DNA from: Merdicola sp048393175
GTDB lineage: Bacteria > Bacillota > Clostridia > TANB77 > CAG-508
Length of the DNA: 12,961 nucleotides
NCBI GenBank assembly: GCA_048393175.1
Contig: DBFJJM010000111.1
Span: forward strand, 1 to 12,961
Reading direction: 5' to 3'
The notes beneath the pieces are model-generated. The model did not search any database. It was not told the DNA's origin and saw only the letters and a program-made list of their open reading frames with translations. Shown here piece by piece: positions 8,653 to 12,961 of the stretch (position 1 is its first letter; each line of letters begins with the position of its first letter). Made by a program: the position numbers and the translations under genes.

Positions 8653-9381
8653 ATGTCAGGACATTCAAAGTGGCATAACATACAAGCAAAAAAAGGAAAA
8701 GCAGATGCGGCAAGAGGGAAAATCTTTACCAAATTAGGAAGAGAGTTATTAATTGCAGTAAAACAAGGTGGACCTGACCCAGCAGGTAATTCTAAATTAA
8801 AAGATGTAATTGCAAAATGTAAAGCAGCTAATATGCCAAATGATACAATTCATAATGCAATTAAAAAAGCGACTGGTACAGGTAATGCCGAAAGCTATGA
8901 AGAAATTGTATATGAAGGATATGGACCAAATGGTGTGGCTGTTATTGTAGAAGCTAGTACAGACAATCGTAATCGTACAGCAGCAGATGTAAGACATGCT
9001 TTTGACAAAGCAGGAGGAAACTTAGGTACCACAGGTTGTGTCTCCTATTTGTTTGAAAAAAAAGGTGTCATTGTATTAGACAAAGAAAAAGTGAAATTAT
9101 CAGAAGATGAGTTAATGCTTTTCGTACTAGAAAAAGGTGCAGATGATATGAAAGTAGAAGAAGATTGTTATGAAATCTATACTCTTCCAGAAGAATTTTC
9201 AGATGTAAGAGAGGCATTAGAAACAGAAGGAATGGAAATGGAAGAAGCATCTGTGCAAATGGTTCCAACAACATATGTTTCTTTAGATGATAAAGGACAA
9301 GAAAAAATGGAACGTTTAATAGAGCATTTAGAAGATTTAGATGATGTTATGGAAGTTTATCATAATTGGGACGAAGAATAA
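8653..9381 (+). CDS. yebC: YebC/PmpR family protein
   Basis: The 242-residue protein is a full-length YebC family member (usual length about 240-250), beginning MSGHSKWHNIQAKKGKADAA and RGKIFTKLGRE. The central part (YEEIVYEGYGPNGVAVIVEA, then STDNRNRTAADVRHAF) and the C-terminal MVPTTYVSLDD complete the usual three-domain fold. YebC proteins were first described as DNA-binding transcriptional regulators. More recent work assigns members of the family a role in translation, relieving ribosome stalling at difficult sequences such as polyproline. The start is fixed by AAAGGAGGA at 8637-8645, 7 bases before the ATG. It is a single-gene unit with its own promoter and a strong terminator. It marks a return to core genome after the Wadjet locus. 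Confidence 0.95.
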   Translation: MSGHSKWHNIQAKKGKADAARGKIFTKLGRELLIAVKQGGPDPAGNSKLKDVIAKCKAANMPNDTIHNAIKKATGTGNAESYEEIVYEGYGPNGVAVIVEASTDNRNRTAADVRHAFDKAGGNLGTTGCVSYLFEKKGVIVLDKEKVKLSEDELMLFVLEKGADDMKVEEDCYEIYTLPEEFSDVREALETEGMEMEEASVQMVPTTYVSLDDKGQEKMERLIEHLEDLDDVMEVYHNWDEE

Positions 9382-9407
9382 AAAGAAAAAATAAGTTCTA
9401 AAAATAG

Positions 9408-9451
9408 AAAAAGGACATATACATAGTAATAGTATGTATATGTCCTTTTTT
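9408..9451 (+). terminator. Strong intrinsic terminator after yebC
   Basis: AAGGACATATACAT (9411-9424) is perfectly complementary to ATGTATATGTCCTT (9434-9447). Flanking A/T pairs extend the stem, and a T run to 9451 follows. It ends 13 bases before the spoIIIAA start, so a promoter for spoIIIA must overlap the hairpin, or readthrough must supply the transcript. Confidence 0.92.
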
Positions 9452-9464
9452 ATGTGGAGGAAAT

Positions 9465-10406
9465 ATGGTCAATTTTGGAGAAATTTTTCGCTATTTTCCA
9501 ACTAATATAGCGATATTACTAGATAAAGAATTAAAAAGAAGTGATGTAAATTATAACTTCTTAGAAGAAATTCGTTTAAGAGTGAATCAACCAATGTTAC
9601 TGCGTTTTGGACAGGAAGATGATGTAATAAATCATATTGTTCAAACAGAAGAAATCGTAGAGACATTGCAACACATTTGCGACAATTCTATTTATTCTTA
9701 TCAAAAACAAATTTGTAATGGATATATTACAGTAAAAGGTGGACACCGTGTAGGAATTTCCGGAAGTATTGTAATGACAGAAGAAAAGATTTCTAATATG
9801 AACTATATTTCGCAACTGAATTTTCGTATTGCAAGGCAAGTATTAGGATGTAGTAATCGATTAATTCCCTATGTTATTAATAGTGAAGAAAATACCATTT
9901 TTCATACCCTTATTGTCTCCGAACCGGGAGCAGGAAAAACTACTATTTTAAGGGATTTGATTCGTAGAATTAGTGATGGAATAGAAGGAATGAAATTAAA
10001 AGGAAAAACAGTAGCAATGGTAGATGAAAGAGGAGAGCTTGCTGCTATGTATCGTGGTATACCACAAAATGATATTGGAATGCGAACAGATGTGCTAGAC
10101 AATGTACAAAAAGACATGGGAATGAAAATGTTAATTCGTTCTATGTCACCACAAGTCATTGTAGCAGATGAAATTGGAAGTAAAGAAGATGTGCAAGCAA
10201 TTCAATATGCTGTATGCTGTGGGATAAAAGGAGTTTTTACGGCACATGGGGGGAGCATCGAAGAAATTAGATTAAATCCTGCTTTATCAGAATTAATAGA
10301 AAAAAATATTTTTGAACGTATCATTTTTCTCAATCAAGAAAGAAAAGGAGAAATAAAAAAAGTGTATGCTTTAAATAAAAGAACAGGAGAATATGTGGTG
10401 ATATAA
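9465..10406 (+). CDS. spoIIIAA: Stage III sporulation protein AA (SpoIIIAA ATPase)
   Basis: SpoIIIAA is the cytoplasmic mother-cell ATPase of the SpoIIIA-SpoIIQ channel and resembles the secretion ATPases of type II, III and IV systems. The 313 residues match the family length (about 307 in Bacillus subtilis). The N-terminal part holds EEIRLRVNQPM and NGYITVKGGHRVGISG. The ATPase core has a P-loop VSEPGAGKTT (Lys158, Thr159) and Walker B VIVADE (231-236, Asp235/Glu236), then GVFTAHGGS. In the P-loop the first canonical Gly is Ser152, which I believe is usual in this family. GGAGG at 9456-9460 fixes the start. It is the first gene of the spoIIIA operon. The 91-base gap to spoIIIAB is the largest inside the operon, and I see no convincing promoter or terminator there. 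Confidence 0.95.
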   Translation: MVNFGEIFRYFPTNIAILLDKELKRSDVNYNFLEEIRLRVNQPMLLRFGQEDDVINHIVQTEEIVETLQHICDNSIYSYQKQICNGYITVKGGHRVGISGSIVMTEEKISNMNYISQLNFRIARQVLGCSNRLIPYVINSEENTIFHTLIVSEPGAGKTTILRDLIRRISDGIEGMKLKGKTVAMVDERGELAAMYRGIPQNDIGMRTDVLDNVQKDMGMKMLIRSMSPQVIVADEIGSKEDVQAIQYAVCCGIKGVFTAHGGSIEEIRLNPALSELIEKNIFERIIFLNQERKGEIKKVYALNKRTGEYVVI

Positions 10407-10497
10407 AAGAAAAAAGAAACAAAAAGAATAGTTCTAAAGTAATCAAAAGTAGCATATATATAATTATAGAAGATACAAAAAAGAAAGGACAAGAGCT

Positions 10498-11007
10498 ATG
10501 GTAATGATAAAAGGACTTCTTTTATTTACTTCTTTTGCAATATCAGTGGTAATTGGACTGATGTGCTCTGGTAAATATAAAAATAGAGTAAATGAGCTTA
10601 AAGAACTAAAAACAGCACTTACTATTATGCAAACGAAAATGCGTTATACCTATGAACCTATTCCTGAAATTTTTAAAGAAATTGCAAATAGTAGTAAACA
10701 AACCATTAGTCTAATTTTTTTAACTGCCATTCAAAAAATGGAACAAAAATCAGCAGGACAAGCGTGGCAAGAAGCAATAGAAGAAACACCTCTTAGTTTA
10801 AAACAAGAAGATAAGACGATATTGAAAGGTCTTAGTAAATTATTAGGTAAAACAGATGTAGAAGGTCAAATTAGTCAAATTGAGCTTACGATTCATTTTC
10901 TAACAACTCAAATAGAAAAAGCCGAAATAGAACGAGCCAAAAATGAGAAGATGTATAAAACGTTAGGAGTTGTAGGAGGTTGTGCCATTGTTATTTTTTT
11001 AATTTAA
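10498..11007 (+). CDS. spoIIIAB: Stage III sporulation protein AB
   Basis: The product has 169 residues, against about 171 in B. subtilis. An N-terminal membrane segment (GLLLFTSFAISVVIGLMC) leads into the family-typical cytoplasmic four-helix part, NELKELKTALTIMQTKMRYT and then PIPEIFKEIA. A C-terminal membrane segment (TLGVVGGCAIVIFLI) ends the protein. This layout resembles GspF-type secretion proteins, and SpoIIIAB is thought to sit in the mother-cell membrane with the SpoIIIAA ATPase. The ATG at 10498 is preferred over the one at 10504, because the AAAGGA at 10484-10489 is then 8 rather than 14 bases away. spoIIIAC starts 18 bases after its stop. Confidence 0.92.
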   Translation: MVMIKGLLLFTSFAISVVIGLMCSGKYKNRVNELKELKTALTIMQTKMRYTYEPIPEIFKEIANSSKQTISLIFLTAIQKMEQKSAGQAWQEAIEETPLSLKQEDKTILKGLSKLLGKTDVEGQISQIELTIHFLTTQIEKAEIERAKNEKMYKTLGVVGGCAIVIFLI

Positions 11008-11025
11008 ACGAAACTGGAGGAAAGT

Positions 11026-11220
11026 ATGGATATCAATTTATTGTTCAAAATAGCTGCCATTGGAATTTTAGTAGCGGTATTGCATCAAGTATTAGTAAGA
11101 GCGGGAAGAGAAGACCAAGCTATGATGACAACTTTAGCAGGAATTGTAATTGTTCTTACAATGGTGATTAAAGAAATTAGTGGATTATTTAATACAGTAA
11201 GAACGATTTTTAATTTATAG
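11026..11220 (+). CDS. spoIIIAC: Stage III sporulation protein AC
   Basis: This small integral membrane protein of 64 residues is close to the family size of about 65-68. The first helix, LLFKIAAIGILVAVLHQVL, is followed by the conserved loop RAGREDQAMM and the second helix, TLAGIVIVLTMVIKEISGLF. It is a membrane component of the SpoIIIA complex in the mother-cell membrane around the forespore and is related to SpoIIIAD. GGAGG at 11016-11020 sets the start. Confidence 0.94.
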   Translation: MDINLLFKIAAIGILVAVLHQVLVRAGREDQAMMTTLAGIVIVLTMVIKEISGLFNTVRTIFNL

Positions 11221-11242
11221 AAGGAGAAGACAGGAGGGGTAA

Positions 11243-11629
11243 ATGGAAATCATTAAGATTATCGGTATTGGACTTACTGCTTTAGTTATTATCATTATCT
11301 TAAAACAGTACAAACCAGAATTTGCTATTTATGTTTCTTTAATAGCAGGAATCCTTCTTCTTTTTCTCATTCTGGACAAACTTTCTGGAGTAATTGGATT
11401 ATTTAATGATTTAGCAAGCAAAGCAAATGTAAATAGTCAGTTTCTTGGAATTTTATTAAAAATAACAGGAATTGCTTTTTTAACAGAATTTGCAGTTAGT
11501 ATTTGTAAGGATTCTGGAGAAACTTCTATTGCAAATAAAGTGGATTTAGGAGGAAAAGTCATGATAATAACAATGTCGGTTCCTATTGTTTCTAGTTTAC
11601 TAGAAACAGTCGTTAAAATTTTACCATAG
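11243..11629 (+). CDS. spoIIIAD: Stage III sporulation protein AD
   Basis: The 128-residue polytopic membrane protein (about 133 in B. subtilis) has helices at IIGIGLTALVIIIIL, FAIYVSLIAGILLLFLIL and LGILLKITGIAFLTEFAVSI, plus a C-terminal helix (VMIITMSVPIVSSLLETVV). The conserved CKDSGETSIANKVDLGGK loop is diagnostic for the family. The strong AGGAGGGG site at 11232-11239 is one of the best in the operon. It lies between spoIIIAC and spoIIIAE in the canonical order. Confidence 0.95.
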   Translation: MEIIKIIGIGLTALVIIIILKQYKPEFAIYVSLIAGILLLFLILDKLSGVIGLFNDLASKANVNSQFLGILLKITGIAFLTEFAVSICKDSGETSIANKVDLGGKVMIITMSVPIVSSLLETVVKILP

Positions 11630-11643
11630 AAAGGAATAAACAA

Positions 11644-12823
11644 ATGATAAAACATAAAGGAGGGAAATTTTTAACTAATTTACTTATTTTTTTCCTTTTG
11701 GTATATTCTCTTTTCTTTTTTATTCCTTCCTTTAGTCATGCACAAACAGAAGAACTATTAGATTCACAAACAGAAAATTTAGGTATTTCTGATTTTTTAA
11801 AGGAAGCAGAAAAATATACACAAGAAGAATTTGAAGATATTAACCCAAAGGATTTATTTGAATCAGCAATAAAAGGAGACATTGATAATGAGACGATTGC
11901 CAAAAAAATTTTTTCTTTATTAGGAAAAGAAGTAAAAGAATCGGTAACCGTACTTCGGCAGTATTCTAGTCATTATTGTGATTCATAGTATTATTAAAAC
12001 AATAGGAGATAGTCTAGAAAATGACACAGTTTCAAAAGTGACCTATTATGTACAATACATATTAATTGCCTCTTTAATTCTTACTAATTTTGGAAATATC
12101 ATAAGTATGATAAAAGATTCTATTCAAAATATGATAGGGTTTACACAATCTTTAATTCCTTTACTTATGACATTAGTATTAGCAACAGGAAGTATTGTTT
12201 CTGTTAATATCATGCAACCAGTTATTCTTTTTACGATTCATTTTATTGCCAATCTTTTTCAATTTGTTATTTTACCAGTTATTTTAGTAAGTACAGCGAT
12301 TTCGATTGTTTCTAAAATATCCGATAAGGTGCAATTAGAAAAGTTATCAAAACTGATGAGTTCTAGTGTAGTTTGGATAATGGGAATTGTGCTAACTGTT
12401 TTTGTAGGAGTGTTATCAATTGAAGGAACCTTAGGAAGTAGTGTGGATGGATTAACTGCTAAAACAACTAAAGCTGCTGTATCGAATTTTATTCCGGTAG
12501 TAGGAAAAATTTTAGGAGATGCAGTAGATACGGTCATGGGGTGTTCTACTATTTTAAAAAATGCAGTAGGAATAGTGGGAATTATTATTATAGTGGGAAT
12601 CTGTATTGTACCGATTATAAAGTTAACCATTATGATGTTTGCCTATTATTTAGTAGCGGCAATTGCAGAACCACTTGCTGATACTAAAATTGTTAAGTTA
12701 TTAGGACAAATGGGAGATACCTTTAAAATCTTGCTTGCTATTTTATGTGTGATGTCTGTTTTACTAATTGTTGGACTTACCCTTGTTATTAAAATTTCGA
12801 ATAGTGGACTGATGTATCGTTAG
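11644..12823 (+). CDS. spoIIIAE: Stage III sporulation protein AE, needing one +1 frameshift
   Basis: SpoIIIAE is the large polytopic membrane protein of the SpoIIIA channel. The gene is in two frames, 11644-11955 and 11957-12823. Skipping the C at 11956, in CGG codon 105, joins them into a 392-residue protein (about 399 in B. subtilis). It starts with a signal peptide (LLIFFLLVYSLFFFIPSFSHA, probable cleavage after SHA). A soluble segment with FLKEAEKYTQEEFEDINPKD follows, and the junction reads ESVTVL/GSILVIIVIHSII, which restores the first membrane helix. Several further helices follow, with the conserved LENDTVSKVTYYVQYILI and VSNFIPVVGKILGDAVD stretches. Without the shift, translation ends at 11986-11988 after 114 residues, before any channel helix. 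An internal ATG at 11978 has no ribosome binding site and would lose the signal peptide and half the first helix. AAAGGA at 11630-11635 serves the start. An intact operon on both sides argues for a functional gene. Confidence 0.88.
11956..11958 (+). other. Putative +1 recoding site 3 at CGG (spoIIIAE)
   Basis: The incoming frame reads GTA CTT CGG CAG and would stop at 11986-11988, ten codons on. Dropping the C gives CTT-C-GGC AGT ATT CTA, which continues as GSILVIIVIHSII in the expected membrane helix. The preceding codon (CTT) and the following base (C) differ from those at the two jetD sites. Only CGG is shared. Confidence 0.65.
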
Positions 12824-12850
12824 AAGACAAGAAGAAAGGAAAAAGGGAAA

Positions 12851-12961
12851 ATGGAATGGATTCGTTCTTGGGCAGGTCAAATTATTGTAGCCGTTATCAT
12901 AGCTACTTTGCTAGAAATGATTCTGCCAGAAGGAAAAAATAAAAAATATATTAAAATGGTA
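12851..12961 (+). CDS. spoIIIAF: Stage III sporulation protein AF, N-terminal 37 codons (3' end outside window)
   Basis: The frame is open from an ATG at 12851 to the window edge and reads MEWIRSWAGQIIVAVIIATL, then LEMILPEGKNKKYIKMV. This is the typical SpoIIIAF start: a first membrane helix followed by the conserved LPEGK.KKYIK.V loop. An AAAGGA at about 12835-12840 precedes it by some 10 bases. The gene follows spoIIIAE in the standard operon order and encodes another membrane component of the SpoIIIA complex. Confidence 0.9.
   Translation, partial: MEWIRSWAGQIIVAVIIATLLEMILPEGKNKKYIKMV

Noticed and set aside
8653..9381. A functional link between YebC (translation-related) and the CGG recoding in the neighbouring gene
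   Set aside because: YebC is nearly universal in bacteria and has its own promoter and terminator here. Adjacency to jetD is not evidence of a role in frameshifting.
9401..9424. Possible sigma-E type promoter for spoIIIA (CATATACA-like -10) overlapping the yebC terminator
   Set aside because: The match lies inside the perfect terminator stem, which explains the sequence by itself, and the -35 region is not convincing.
10407..10497. TATAAT-like sequence (10459-10464) between spoIIIAA and spoIIIAB as an internal promoter
   Set aside because: No matching -35 element is present at a suitable distance, and such hexamers are frequent in A/T-rich spacers.
11978..12823. The second part of spoIIIAE as a separate gene starting at ATG 11978
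   Set aside because: No ribosome binding site is present, and the start would cut the first membrane helix. Family-matching sequence already begins at 11957 in this frame.

Overview
The window comes from an AT-rich, endospore-forming member of the Bacillota, most likely a clostridium. This rests on the spoIIIAA-AF sporulation operon, strong AGGAGG-type ribosome binding sites and heavy AAA/ATA/GAA codon use. No species can be named from the sequence alone.

Layout, all on the + strand. (1) 1-926: C-terminal part of a sensor histidine kinase that starts outside the window. (2) 992-1633: a cytoplasmic DUF4163/DUF3298 (RsiV-like) protein, followed by a hairpin terminator. (3) 1747-8375: a Wadjet (JetABCD) plasmid- and DNA-defence operon with its own extended -10 promoter. 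It encodes a MukF-like kleisin (JetA), a MukE-like subunit (JetB), an SMC-like ATPase (JetC) and a TOPRIM nuclease (JetD). (4) 8376-8652: a gene-poor spacer carrying the yebC promoter. (5) 8653-9381: yebC, with a strong terminator. (6) 9465-12961: spoIIIAA, AB, AC, AD, AE and the start of AF, which build the SpoIIIA part of the mother cell-forespore channel.

The main observation concerns decoding. Two otherwise well-conserved genes, jetD and spoIIIAE, are not continuous open frames. Each needs +1 frame changes (two in jetD, one in spoIIIAE) to give full-length family proteins of 399 and 392 residues. Every frame change falls on a CGG codon: 7390-7392 (AAG CGG A), 7808-7810 (GTA CGG A) and 11956-11958 (CTT CGG C). 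Reading all genes by eye, I find no other in-frame CGG among about 4,050 codons, although roughly 20 CGG trinucleotides occur out of frame and the other five arginine codons are all used. Thus 3 of 3 CGG codons coincide with 3 of 3 frame changes. At each site, skipping the C (or reading CGGN as a quadruplet) places one residue, Gly if GGN is read, exactly where the alignment continues.

This suggests that CGG is unassigned or poorly decoded in this organism and works as a +1 recoding signal. The competing explanation is a sequence error that inserts C before GG three times. The fact that spoIIIAE is a core sporulation gene in an otherwise intact operon argues against simple gene decay.
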